From Neogemmobacter tilapiae (GTDB lineage Bacteria; Pseudomonadota; Alphaproteobacteria; Rhodobacterales; Rhodobacteraceae): a DNA stretch of 64,000 nucleotides. How positions within the stretch are numbered: the stretch's first letter is position 1; every line of letters starts with the position of its first letter. The translations under genes were made by a program, and so were the position numbers. The DNA lies in assembly GCF_014652215.1 (NCBI RefSeq), contig NZ_BMYJ01000012.1:40154-104153 (forward strand), given 5' to 3'. This document shows, piece by piece, positions 45,005-53,893 of this stretch. The notes below the pieces were generated by a model. The model saw only the letters and a program-made list of their open reading frames with translations. It made no database searches and was not told the origin of the DNA.

Positions 45005-45131
45005 TGAGGGGATTGCCAATATGTCTGCAACTATAATTGCTGCGGCTATCATTGATGAGTCTCGAGCCGAATTATGTAGTGACTCTCGAACCGGAGCGGT
45101 AATTTTCATATTTCCAAAAAATCGATTGCAT

Positions 45132-45836
45132 TTAGCGAATTTTATACTCCTTCTCTAATTCTGGCAGAGCGGAAAATATTTTCTCGAGTTCTGCGGTCCT
45201 CTTAGGCACCACGGTCTTGCAATCCTCACTCGCATACCAATTTAAAAATTCGAAGTCTCCAGCATAGATGTGTGCAATGCAAGCGGCAATGCCTAACGAA
45301 CCTCTTAGTCCAGGCGGAGAATCATGGCTAAACTTCGGCAGATATTTCGGCGGCAAATTTAACAACAGTTCATCTTCACTCGCCGTGACAAAGTAGTTGC
45401 TCAGCATATCCAAACCATCTTCTAACATACATCTTATGACTGTCTGGGCATCTGAAACGTCTATGAATTTATGAGACAACCTCTCCGCATTTGGGGCCGA
45501 TGATAGCAGTGTCGACTTGTCAAGGACAATTGCCGCATTATTCCATTCTTTTTTAAATTTTCCACTGAAATCAGCCACAGCGTCGAAAGTCAAAAAAGAA
45601 CTTGGATGCCAGTAACCAACAATTTTCTTAAAAAGCTTCATCGAGGGTTTGTGCTCGATTTGAACGCCAGGTCTTATGGGGGTGTCCGTTTTTGTGAATG
45701 AAAATCCGCCGTCAATTAACATCTCTCCATTAGGTATAGGCTTTCTGAATGCGCCCTTTTTATATTCCCATCCGGAGAAATCTGCAGCAACGTCGCAGCA
45801 GATTTCCTCTAGAAGGTCCTTTAAATAGCGTACCAT
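45132..45836 (-). CDS. Putative immunity protein for the RHS toxin
   Basis: 234 residues, unrecognised family, no signal peptide or membrane segment, acidic and lysine-rich. Its codons are markedly AT-rich compared with nearly all other genes here. The start at 45836 follows the RHS stop codon by a single base. A small, unique, low-GC gene immediately after the variable C-terminal end of an RHS protein is the classic position of the cognate immunity gene. Recognisable stretches such as IRPGVQIEHKPSMKLFKKIV and GSLGIAACIAHIYAGDFEFL give no family I can name. Function inferred from position only. Confidence 0.6.
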   Translation of the reverse strand: MVRYLKDLLEEICCDVAADFSGWEYKKGAFRKPIPNGEMLIDGGFSFTKTDTPIRPGVQIEHKPSMKLFKKIVGYWHPSSFLTFDAVADFSGKFKKEWNNAAIVLDKSTLLSSAPNAERLSHKFIDVSDAQTVIRCMLEDGLDMLSNYFVTASEDELLLNLPPKYLPKFSHDSPPGLRGSLGIAACIAHIYAGDFEFLNWYASEDCKTVVPKRTAELEKIFSALPELEKEYKIR

Positions 45837-45837
45837 T

Positions 45838-48800
45838 TCAGTCTTTCCTCAAGACATACACTGACGTACTTCCAAAATTACCAGAAACATCGGCGCGCGC
45901 AGCATTTACACCGACGCCGACGGCATCTCCCGCCGTTACAGAAGGGTAGACCGCAGCCTGATTTGAGGTCAAGACTGCATTGCCAGTCTTGACCTCAATC
46001 ACAGCCTGACCATTCGAATTCAAGGTTATTGTTGACGCCGATCCTCCATCACTACCAAGCAACGGTTTTCCGGAAAGACTTTCAACTGTGTACCCATCTG
46101 GAACCTGAACGGTCTGTCCGGGGGTGCCGGATATGACACAATCAGCCACGCATCGCATATCCCCATTGGTCAAAGTGACGCGCGGCTGCACTATAAGTCC
46201 CTGATTTTCAAGACTATCAATAACTTCTCTTTCTGCTTCTGCTCCAACGGCGGCATTTGCTTGCACCCCTGTAAGCGCGAGTCCTTCTTCAGTTTCTGTC
46301 ACAGTCTCTGCCATCGTAATGGCACTGACCGCCGCCGGAGCCAGCCGAGCCGCGCCTAAAGTTCCTGCAGCAATCAACATATTCCTATCGCCATTGGACG
46401 GAAGCGTTGCGTCGCCGGGACCAGGCGCATTTGCCGGATCGATAGACGATCCGAACAAAGTGATTGCAGCAACCACTATACAAAACGGGCAGTTTCCTTC
46501 CGGATCGCTCAGGTTGACGGGGTCATCGTACGCATAGGCGAACCTGTTAGTCCCTGCCTCCGTCACCTCAAACCAATCCGGTTGCAGGAACAGCCCCAGC
46601 TGCGGGTCGTAGTACCGCGCGTTCAGGTATTGCAGGCCCGCATCGGCGTCATAGCGTTCGCCGATCCAGCCCTTGCTTTCATCCGGCCCCGCATCACCCC
46701 ATTCCGACTGTTCGCCATAGGGTTTGTAGATCGACGATTCCACCACCCCCGTCGCATCCGACACCGCCCGAACCGAGCCCAGGGCATCGGTGTGCAGCCA
46801 GCCCGGCACGCCGTTCGTCAGCCGGATATTGCCCAAAGGATAGGCCAGCCGTACCTCGGCCGCCGTGCCATAGCCACGGATTTCCAGCGAGCCGACATAC
46901 AGCGTGATCTCGCCGCCTGTCGCCACCGGATTGGCGCAGTCAAGGGTCGTGGTTTCGGCCTCGATCTTTTTCAGGCGTCCCCCGTCGGCCCCATAGATAT
47001 AACAGGTTTTCTTGCCGCCAAGCGTCACCGACAAAGGCCGGTTCTCGGCGTCATAGGTCATGGCCTTGCCCCCGAATCCGGCCAGCATATTGCCATTCGG
47101 ATCATAGGTCAGGCTTTGGTCGGCCGCCCCCAGCGGACGCCCGGTGATGGCCTGGGGCGCATGAAAGGGCGCCGATGGGCCATAGACATAGGTGCCGACC
47201 AGACTGTTCGATGTCATGCGCCCCGCACGGTCATAGGTAAAGGCCTGTGGCATCGCGCCATTGGCCGCATTCACCAGGCGGCCCATCACATCGTAGGTAT
47301 AGATATAGTTGCCCTCGACCCGCTCCGTCTCCACCGAGGCAATGCGCCCCGATGCCGCACGGCTGTAGCGGCTGACCGAAAGGTCCATCGCGCCGGTACC
47401 ATCGCCCAGTTCGATGGAATCTATCCAGCCACGCTGTTGGTCGTAGGTGATCGACTCGAACAGGCCATTGCTGAAATTTGTGCTCAGCGGCAGGCCCCGC
47501 AGATCGTAATAGACAGAATCGATTAGCAAGGCATCGGTCGGGCCACCCCGCGCCGAGGCAAGGCGATCCATACTGTCATAACTAAAGGTGGCCATGACCT
47601 GGCGCGTGGCGCCCGGCAGATAGGGGGCCTTGATTTCGGTGGGGAGGCCCGACGCGGAATAGGCGGTTTCGAACACGAAACGCTGGTCGTCCACGGTATG
47701 GATCGTTTTGGCGATGTTGCCCGATGCGTCATAGCCAAACGCGATGCTGTGCCCCGGCAAGGATTGGGTGCTCAGCCGACCCAGTTGATACTGCGCGCTG
47801 ACCGAGTCGGGGGGAGGGGGCACGCCATTGCCATCATAGGTGAAAGTTGTGGTGATGGCGGCACCCGTCGTGCCTGTGACGGTCTTGCTTAGCACACGGT
47901 TCAGCACGTCATATTCAAACTCAATCGCCTGATCCTTGGCGTCTTCCTGCTGCTCAAGATTGTGGTTGACGTCATAGCGCAAAGTCCAAACGCCCAATCC
48001 CGGATCGCTCGAGTAGGTGCGATCCCCCACAGTGTTGTAGCGGTACTCCCAGACGGCACCTTCGGGATCGGTGACGCCAATCAGACGACCGGCGGCGTCA
48101 TAGCGGTAAAACGTGCTCGCGCGGACAGGGGTTGTGGAACTGAGCGCTTCATTGCCCGCAGGGGCCAGGCTCCGCCGGACGATAACCTGACCATTTGCAT
48201 CCAAACTGACGGCTGTCGCAAGACAAGGCACGCCCGTGGTATTCCGGGCGCAATCCTCATTCGACGTAGCGATTGTCGGATAATAGTACTCCCCGGCAAC
48301 CAGGGGCTTGCGGATGTAGTAGGTCGCAACGGTGCTGCCGTCCGGATTGGTTGTCAGGATGTTGCGGCCTAGGATGTCATAAGTGAAACCCGTCCGGCGC
48401 GCGGTCCCAATGTTCCCCCGCTCGACATCGCCGGGCAGGGGAATGCTTGTCCATTTCACGCGACCCAGGACATCATACGCGGTGTGAACCGAACTCTCGA
48501 TCATCGGGTTGCTGTCCGCAAAACTGGTGGCATAGCCGCTGTCTTGCCGATAGCTCCGGCCAAAACCATCCAGCTTGGTCCTTGAAACCAAGACAGAGCC
48601 GTTTGTCGCAGTGGATTTTGTAACAATCCGCTGGTCCGCAACCGTGCCGAAACTAAGATATTCGGTCGTCGTCATCCGGATTGCCGGAAGGTCTGCGGCG
48701 GGCTCATCAGGCTTCGGCGGTTTCAGGGCCGACCGAATTTCGCGGCAATGAAGATCATAGCTTGTGATCGACCGCACCTTGTCTGGGGCCGTGACAGTAT

Positions 48801-51800
48801 CCGGCTTTTGGCAGGCCGTGTCCCACAGTGTCCGCGTAACATGGCCCAGTGCATTGGTGACCTTGGTCAGGAAAAAGTCTTTCTGACCATATTCATACTG
48901 CGTTCGGGCACCTTTTGCGTCTTCTTCCCAACGCTTGTTGCCAAAATCATCATAGCCAAATTTCGCCGTGATGCGCCAACTGCCGTTCCCGGTATCATCC
49001 GCGGCCCGGAACCATTCCTTGACTTCGGTTAAAAGGCCGCGCGTCAGATTTTCTGCACCGCCATCATAGATATAGTCCTTGGCCCACAGCCAATTCGCCC
49101 GATTGTCTGTAACGATGTTCTCGATCAGGGCCGATTTGTTCGGCACGATCTGAAAATGTTCGAAAGCAACACGATTGACGATATACTTGTCCAGGTCTTC
49201 GGCATTGGCCTTGTACTTAAAGACATGCGCCGTGACCTCGCCAACCGGGGTAAGGTTGCTTCCCACGCCTGCTACAAAGCCACGATCCACCATCATCGTC
49301 TGTTGGCCATAGCGGTTCCACTGGAACTCTTTGACCGACATTACGCGCACATCGCCGAACAACGTCCGCGACCGTACCTCTTTCAGGACGGTCCGGAATG
49401 GGCCTTTGTCCCCCGTAGTCCAGACCCGTTCATAGTCATAGCTCGTATGTTCATAAACCGTATCGGCCCCAATCACGACCTTGCGTTCGCGCAGCTTCCG
49501 CGCCTCACCGATGTGGCCATTGTCATAGGTCAGTTCGATCCGCGGTCGGGGGTCACCATGATCGCCCTCGGGCATGCGGATGATGACATTGGCATAGCCA
49601 AGCGACTTGCGACGAACAAAATCATAATTTGCGCCAGCATAGTCATAGATCCATGTCGCGCTGCCTCCAAGCCCGTCCGTCTTTGTGATCCGGTCAACAA
49701 TCTGACGCACACCGGGGATTTCGCTTTTCTCCGACGCGGTTCTGTCCGAATCGTAGGGCGAGCCACGGTAGGCCACGGCGATCGCGCCGCCCGTGGGCAA
49801 ATTGACCTTGGTCATCAGGTTCGCCACGGGCGATGTCCCAAAATAGACCGATGCAGGGCCGTGATCGTTGCCCCAGCCATTGCTGTGCAACAGCAGGTCT
49901 TTGACACCGTTGCCATCAAAATCGCCAGTCCCCAGAACGCGTGCAAGCGGATTGCCGTCCACCCGCAAATTCACCTTTCGGAACGTCAGCCCAGTGTTCA
50001 GGAAAACATCGGCATCGCGAACGGTCTGCGGTTGAACCTGGACGCAAGGCACGGCCACGTAAGTGATTGGTGGCGTTGAATCTGTGCACGTCATATTTGA
50101 TTGCGGGGTTTCGGTCAGAAACTTGACCAAAAGATCTGGCAGTCCGTCGTTGTTAAGATCCGTAATCTCAAAATCAGTGGCTTGTGTGCTGTCAGCGTCC
50201 AGATGGACCCAAGTATAGGGCTCATTCGCGACGTTGCGCACGGGCATGCGCTGCGGGGCTGTGAACCCGACGCCTGAACCATGCTGAATGTAAACGGAAT
50301 CGGCGCCGTTGTAGTTGCCTTCATAGAACACAAAATCTTGCGTTCCATCGCCGTTCATATCCCAAATTCCAATGAATTTGGATTTTTCCGTGAAGAAATC
50401 GGCACGGTTAAACGTTGTGGCCGCGATAGAATCCGCGGCACCACGGTGCTTCCAGGCCCCATTGTAAAAACCGTCTGACGGTCGTGTCCGGCGAATAACC
50501 GGAGCTCCTAGGCTCCAGCGCCCCAAAAGATCACGGAATGGTGCGCCGCCCACAAAGTCGTCAACGCCGTTGCCGTCGACATCCATTTGCGTGCCAGAAG
50601 GCTCTGTCCCTGACCAGCTTTCGTCTTGAAATTTGCCGTCCACAACGCTCGTGATTGCGTAATCCCCGGGCATCAAGCCAAAGAATTCTGTGTCGGGGTC
50701 AAGGTCGAGGTTGGCACGCAAACCTTTGTCGACGCGCGGCGAACTTGTCGGCAGCGTATATACCGAGGTTTCCCGATACCGATCTGCTTTGAGTATGGAG
50801 TTCTCTTCTTCGATTGCGACAAAAATAGCAGATTTGGCCAACTGATTGCCGTTGTCGCTTACATAAGAGTCTTTGATCGTGTGGACAATCAGCGAAGTGT
50901 GCGGCGATAGCCCACGCCGATTTCCTAGAAAGTCGACAAGTGGCTCACCATCGCAACTCCGAAAATCAATAGCCATTCCCCCAGCCGAACCCACCTCGCA
51001 CTTTCCCTTCAGCGCGCGGCCGCGTTTCAGCGGTTCTGATCTGTCGTAAGCGTTGAACCAAAACGTCACCCCAGCCACATCGGTGGACGAAAGGAATTCA
51101 CCTGTCGCTGTCGATTTTTGCCCGAACTGGCTCTTCAAGACAGCAACTTCTTCGACGCCGTTATAGTTGTAGTCCACCACGCGATAGTCGCCATGAACCA
51201 GCAAGTCCGGATAGTTTCGACGGGTTACGTCATATCCGTCATCGGTGTATTCAAACGAATAGCTGGGCAAACTGTCGCCGCCCGTGACAAGGTTATCCTC
51301 GACCACATAATTTCCACCATAAGGAATCACACGCGCCAAGCGACGCGCCAAAGTGTATTCGGCACGATCATATGTAAGGCGATAGGCCCTTATCTTACTG
51401 CTTCCATCTGTCACCGTAATCGTGCTCAGTTGCCGCGATTGGCGCGCAAATTGTTTTGTTCCTGTCGCATAATTGGGGATGCGCTCGGCTTGCGGATCGA
51501 CGGTGTACAGAAAGCTAATCTTGTATCCATTGTCATAGGTGATCGAGCCGATCCTTTCTGCATAACCGGCCGAGGATGCAATTGCATAATCGTAGGTGAC
51601 CTTGTTGCCAGACAGATCCCGCACTTCGGCCAACAGCCATTTGCTGCGCCGGGCCAGGCGAATGTCTGACGTATCCGCCGTCGCCGCCTCATCTGCATCG
51701 GTGAAATAGCTCACGGGGCGATAGACCGAGACTGTTCCATCCGGATCGGTCACACGGAATGCATTGACCGACGGCACATATTCAATCTTGCGAAAGCTCT

Positions 51801-52278
51801 CGACCTGGGTTGAAAAATGCCCGCCAGCCGAGCAACTTGCGCTGGGAAGGTCGGTTTTATAGGCCAACGGATAGTCTTCTGACCAATTGGCCGAGCACGC
51901 CATCAGCTCCTGCCCATCCAGCCGGTAAAGATCCTGGCCCGGATCCCAGAATGGAACGCCGCCGCCAAGCGAGACTTTGTCGATCTTTGAAACCCCGGTC
52001 AGGCTCCACCCTACACCCAGAATGGCATCCGCGTTGGCCCGGGACTTGTTGGATGAGTTATAGGCCAAACCAAGTTTTGGTTCGATTCCACGGTATTTTG
52101 GAACCTCAATCGGGATAAATTGGGTAAATTCCCCACCCGCGCCATGAATGTCGGGCTCTGGGTATTCAGGTTTGTTCGGCTTCGACACATTTGTCGTGTC
52201 TTGCGCAAAAGCTGAGGGCGGCGAAACAAAATTTACTAGGCCAAGAACAACAGCAACAAAAGATGCGCGAAGAATCAC
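45838..52278 (-). CDS. Secreted SpvB/FG-GAP/RHS-repeat protein with C-terminal nuclease-like toxin domain
   Basis: 2146 residues from a GTG start with GGAG 7 bases upstream. A Sec signal peptide (MILRASFVAVVLGLVNFVS, ending AFAQD) is followed by an SpvB-like region (about 45-330; GVGWSLTGVSKIDK). Five FG-GAP/VCBS-type calcium-binding repeats lie near residues 366, 564, 639, 706 and 785 (for example DVDGNGVDDF, DMNGDGTQDF, DFDGNGVKDL). YD/RHS repeats (about 1000-1880) lead to the RHS core (YLNARYYDPQLGLFLQPDW, NLSDPEGN; about 1885-1930). The last 215 residues are variable: a hydrophobic patch (CPFCIVVAAITLF), then VADCVI and AVIEVKTG, a D...ExK arrangement of a PD-(D/E)xK nuclease. Next to a type II secretion system and a putative immunity gene. 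Confidence 0.88.
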   Translation of the reverse strand: MILRASFVAVVLGLVNFVSPPSAFAQDTTNVSKPNKPEYPEPDIHGAGGEFTQFIPIEVPKYRGIEPKLGLAYNSSNKSRANADAILGVGWSLTGVSKIDKVSLGGGVPFWDPGQDLYRLDGQELMACSANWSEDYPLAYKTDLPSASCSAGGHFSTQVESFRKIEYVPSVNAFRVTDPDGTVSVYRPVSYFTDADEAATADTSDIRLARRSKWLLAEVRDLSGNKVTYDYAIASSAGYAERIGSITYDNGYKISFLYTVDPQAERIPNYATGTKQFARQSRQLSTITVTDGSSKIRAYRLTYDRAEYTLARRLARVIPYGGNYVVEDNLVTGGDSLPSYSFEYTDDGYDVTRRNYPDLLVHGDYRVVDYNYNGVEEVAVLKSQFGQKSTATGEFLSSTDVAGVTFWFNAYDRSEPLKRGRALKGKCEVGSAGGMAIDFRSCDGEPLVDFLGNRRGLSPHTSLIVHTIKDSYVSDNGNQLAKSAIFVAIEEENSILKADRYRETSVYTLPTSSPRVDKGLRANLDLDPDTEFFGLMPGDYAITSVVDGKFQDESWSGTEPSGTQMDVDGNGVDDFVGGAPFRDLLGRWSLGAPVIRRTRPSDGFYNGAWKHRGAADSIAATTFNRADFFTEKSKFIGIWDMNGDGTQDFVFYEGNYNGADSVYIQHGSGVGFTAPQRMPVRNVANEPYTWVHLDADSTQATDFEITDLNNDGLPDLLVKFLTETPQSNMTCTDSTPPITYVAVPCVQVQPQTVRDADVFLNTGLTFRKVNLRVDGNPLARVLGTGDFDGNGVKDLLLHSNGWGNDHGPASVYFGTSPVANLMTKVNLPTGGAIAVAYRGSPYDSDRTASEKSEIPGVRQIVDRITKTDGLGGSATWIYDYAGANYDFVRRKSLGYANVIIRMPEGDHGDPRPRIELTYDNGHIGEARKLRERKVVIGADTVYEHTSYDYERVWTTGDKGPFRTVLKEVRSRTLFGDVRVMSVKEFQWNRYGQQTMMVDRGFVAGVGSNLTPVGEVTAHVFKYKANAEDLDKYIVNRVAFEHFQIVPNKSALIENIVTDNRANWLWAKDYIYDGGAENLTRGLLTEVKEWFRAADDTGNGSWRITAKFGYDDFGNKRWEEDAKGARTQYEYGQKDFFLTKVTNALGHVTRTLWDTACQKPDTVTAPDKVRSITSYDLHCREIRSALKPPKPDEPAADLPAIRMTTTEYLSFGTVADQRIVTKSTATNGSVLVSRTKLDGFGRSYRQDSGYATSFADSNPMIESSVHTAYDVLGRVKWTSIPLPGDVERGNIGTARRTGFTYDILGRNILTTNPDGSTVATYYIRKPLVAGEYYYPTIATSNEDCARNTTGVPCLATAVSLDANGQVIVRRSLAPAGNEALSSTTPVRASTFYRYDAAGRLIGVTDPEGAVWEYRYNTVGDRTYSSDPGLGVWTLRYDVNHNLEQQEDAKDQAIEFEYDVLNRVLSKTVTGTTGAAITTTFTYDGNGVPPPPDSVSAQYQLGRLSTQSLPGHSIAFGYDASGNIAKTIHTVDDQRFVFETAYSASGLPTEIKAPYLPGATRQVMATFSYDSMDRLASARGGPTDALLIDSVYYDLRGLPLSTNFSNGLFESITYDQQRGWIDSIELGDGTGAMDLSVSRYSRAASGRIASVETERVEGNYIYTYDVMGRLVNAANGAMPQAFTYDRAGRMTSNSLVGTYVYGPSAPFHAPQAITGRPLGAADQSLTYDPNGNMLAGFGGKAMTYDAENRPLSVTLGGKKTCYIYGADGGRLKKIEAETTTLDCANPVATGGEITLYVGSLEIRGYGTAAEVRLAYPLGNIRLTNGVPGWLHTDALGSVRAVSDATGVVESSIYKPYGEQSEWGDAGPDESKGWIGERYDADAGLQYLNARYYDPQLGLFLQPDWFEVTEAGTNRFAYAYDDPVNLSDPEGNCPFCIVVAAITLFGSSIDPANAPGPGDATLPSNGDRNMLIAAGTLGAARLAPAAVSAITMAETVTETEEGLALTGVQANAAVGAEAEREVIDSLENQGLIVQPRVTLTNGDMRCVADCVISGTPGQTVQVPDGYTVESLSGKPLLGSDGGSASTITLNSNGQAVIEVKTGNAVLTSNQAAVYPSVTAGDAVGVGVNAARADVSGNFGSTSVYVLRKD

Positions 52279-52467
52279 GGTTGTGCTCCGATTATGGTCG
52301 GCTCTTGCGTGGCAGTTCGCCGTTCAGTTGTCTAGGGTGTTGTCTTGCAAATCTGTGGGTAAGATTGAAAATGCATACATTGCAATGATCAGATATATTT
52401 TCGGCGCGACTTTTTTCTACGCACGGAATGTGATAGCGATCTTTCGAACAGCATTGCCGAGGTTGCT
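52279..52467. other. AT-rich divergent control region between the RHS gene and gspG
   Basis: 189 bases that must hold the promoters of the RHS toxin gene (minus strand) and gspG (plus strand). The composition is clearly more AT-rich than the surrounding genes. I could not assign a convincing -35/-10 pair or operator. Confidence 0.5.
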
Positions 52468-52896
52468 ATGACCACATTTCCCCGCCGCCGGAATCGAAAA
52501 CGTGGGGTAACTCTGCTTGAGGTTATGGTGGTATTGGCCATCATCGCGCTGATCGCAGGGCTGGCGGGGCCAAGGCTTATTGACAGCTTTGGTCGGGCCA
52601 AATCTCGGGCGGCTCAGGTTCAACTGTCCAATTTGAAAAGTGCTTTGCAGCTGTTTTACATCGATGAAGGACGTTTCCCGACCGAGGCCGAGGGTATCTT
52701 GGCCTTGGTGACGGCACCATCAGGGCTGGACAGCTGGAAGGGCCCCTATGTCGAGAATGCCGAGGTTCTGAATGATCCGTGGGGTCGGCCCTTTATATAT
52801 CGCGCACCCGGGCAAAACGGGCCGTTCGATCTGCAAAGCTATGGGCGCGATGGGGTTGCGGGCGGCAACAGCGAGGATGCCGATATCTCGCTTTGA
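52468..52896 (+). CDS. gspG: Type II secretion major pseudopilin GspG
   Basis: 142 residues. Class III leader KRG cleaved before VTLLEVMVVLAIIALIAGLA, with the conserved Glu at +5. The C-terminal half shows the GspG signature (LKSALQLFYIDEGRFPTEAEG, DPWGRPFIYRAPGQ, DLQSYGRDG), including the calcium-binding loop region near the end. It forms the periplasmic pseudopilus that pushes substrates through the secretin. It stands alone on the plus strand, divergent from the RHS gene and convergent with gspJ, whose end it overlaps by 58 bases. GAGG lies 5 bases before the ATG. Confidence 0.95.
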   Translation: MTTFPRRRNRKRGVTLLEVMVVLAIIALIAGLAGPRLIDSFGRAKSRAAQVQLSNLKSALQLFYIDEGRFPTEAEGILALVTAPSGLDSWKGPYVENAEVLNDPWGRPFIYRAPGQNGPFDLQSYGRDGVAGGNSEDADISL

Positions 52897-53489
52897 ACAT
52901 GTTTTTTCGCGGGCCAGAGGATGAGGGGCGGTAAAACACCCCGTTCGTCCGAAAGTGTAATGCGGACAAGCCTTGGCGCAGCCCATCCCGCAGCCCAGTC
53001 AGCCCGCCAAGCGGGCGGTTGATCGGACGCGACCTGGCCGAAATAGGCGATGGAGAGATCGCCGCCAGGGGATGTCAGGCTGTTGCCAGTCTCCATCATG
53101 CCCATCCCCGACCCTTTGGCCCCGCGCGCGCCTAGGGCAATCGCGCCAGTTTCCTGTGACCGCCCCAAATAGACCTCAACCGCCTCACCCGGCCAAAAAA
53201 CGCCTTGTGTTTCGCTGCTTAGGAAACGCATGGAACGGCTATCGCCTTCAAAAAGCGGGCGATGATCGGCAGGGAAGGGGCTGATCAATGCCCCCTCAAG
53301 ATAGGCGCGCAGTTGATCGCGGGCGACGATTTGATCGACATCCTGACCTGCCAGGTGGGCTCTTCCTAGAAAACGCGCGGTTCCAGACAAAAGGCTTCCC
53401 ATCATGACCGCGATCATCGCCATGATCGCCAATGAGATGAGTGTCTCCAAAAGGGTCGTACCTGCATCATCGGCCCGGTTTTTGGTCAC
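52839..53489 (-). CDS. gspJ: Type II secretion minor pseudopilin GspJ
   Basis: 216 residues. Leader DDAG is cleaved before TTLLETLISLAIMAMIAVMM with Glu at +5. The length and large beta-rich C-terminal domain (RDQLRAYLEGALISPF, VEVYLGRSQETG, RLVRITLSDERG) fit GspJ, part of the pseudopilus tip with GspI and GspK. GTG start overlapping the gspI stop (GTGA). Assignment as J rather than H rests on size and order after gspI; no separate gspH is found. Confidence 0.8.
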   Translation of the reverse strand: MTKNRADDAGTTLLETLISLAIMAMIAVMMGSLLSGTARFLGRAHLAGQDVDQIVARDQLRAYLEGALISPFPADHRPLFEGDSRSMRFLSSETQGVFWPGEAVEVYLGRSQETGAIALGARGAKGSGMGMMETGNSLTSPGGDLSIAYFGQVASDQPPAWRADWAAGWAAPRLVRITLSDERGVLPPLILWPAKKHVQSEISASSLLPPATPSRP

Positions 53490-53893
53490 GGGTGACGCCT
53501 CGCTATAAGCGTCGTCAGACTGATCCGCCGGTCCGCCGCCTCGACGTTCCAGACTGTCGCGCGCAGCTCGACAAAGCCCAGATCCGGAACGGTCGCCACA
53601 GTGTCCTGCGTCACCGTTTCAGTGATTTGCCATTGCCAGCCCCCCTCGGCCTCACCAGCCCCTGCCACATGCGGATAGCTGCCGCGATATTCTTCGAGGA
53701 CCGAACGGGCAAATTCGGTCAAGATCAGCCGTTCCAACCTGTCCCGGCTCTGTCCACCGGCCCAAGCGCTTTGTCGCAACACCCCCCCTGCCACCAGCGC
53801 AACCAGTGCCAGGGCGATCAGCGCTTCCAAAAGGGTAAAGCCTCGCTCACCATTCCGTCGATCTGTCTGTTGATCAAAGGGTGCCAAGATCAT
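53486..53893 (-). CDS. gspI: Type II secretion minor pseudopilin GspI
   Basis: 135 residues. Leader NGERG is cleaved before FTLLEALIALALVALVAGGV, the archetypal GspI start with Glu at +5. The remainder (LTEFARSVLEEYRGSYPHVAG, then VELRATVWNVEA) matches the short GspI core. It helps nucleate the pseudopilus tip with GspJ and GspK. Its start overlaps the gspF end by 20 bases, and its end overlaps gspJ. Confidence 0.9.
   Translation of the reverse strand: MILAPFDQQTDRRNGERGFTLLEALIALALVALVAGGVLRQSAWAGGQSRDRLERLILTEFARSVLEEYRGSYPHVAGAGEAEGGWQWQITETVTQDTVATVPDLGFVELRATVWNVEAADRRISLTTLIARRHP

Noticed and set aside
45838..52278. Type VI secretion effector interpretation of the RHS protein
   Set aside because: It has a Sec signal peptide rather than a PAAR or VgrG-linked N-terminus, and no type VI genes are in the window.
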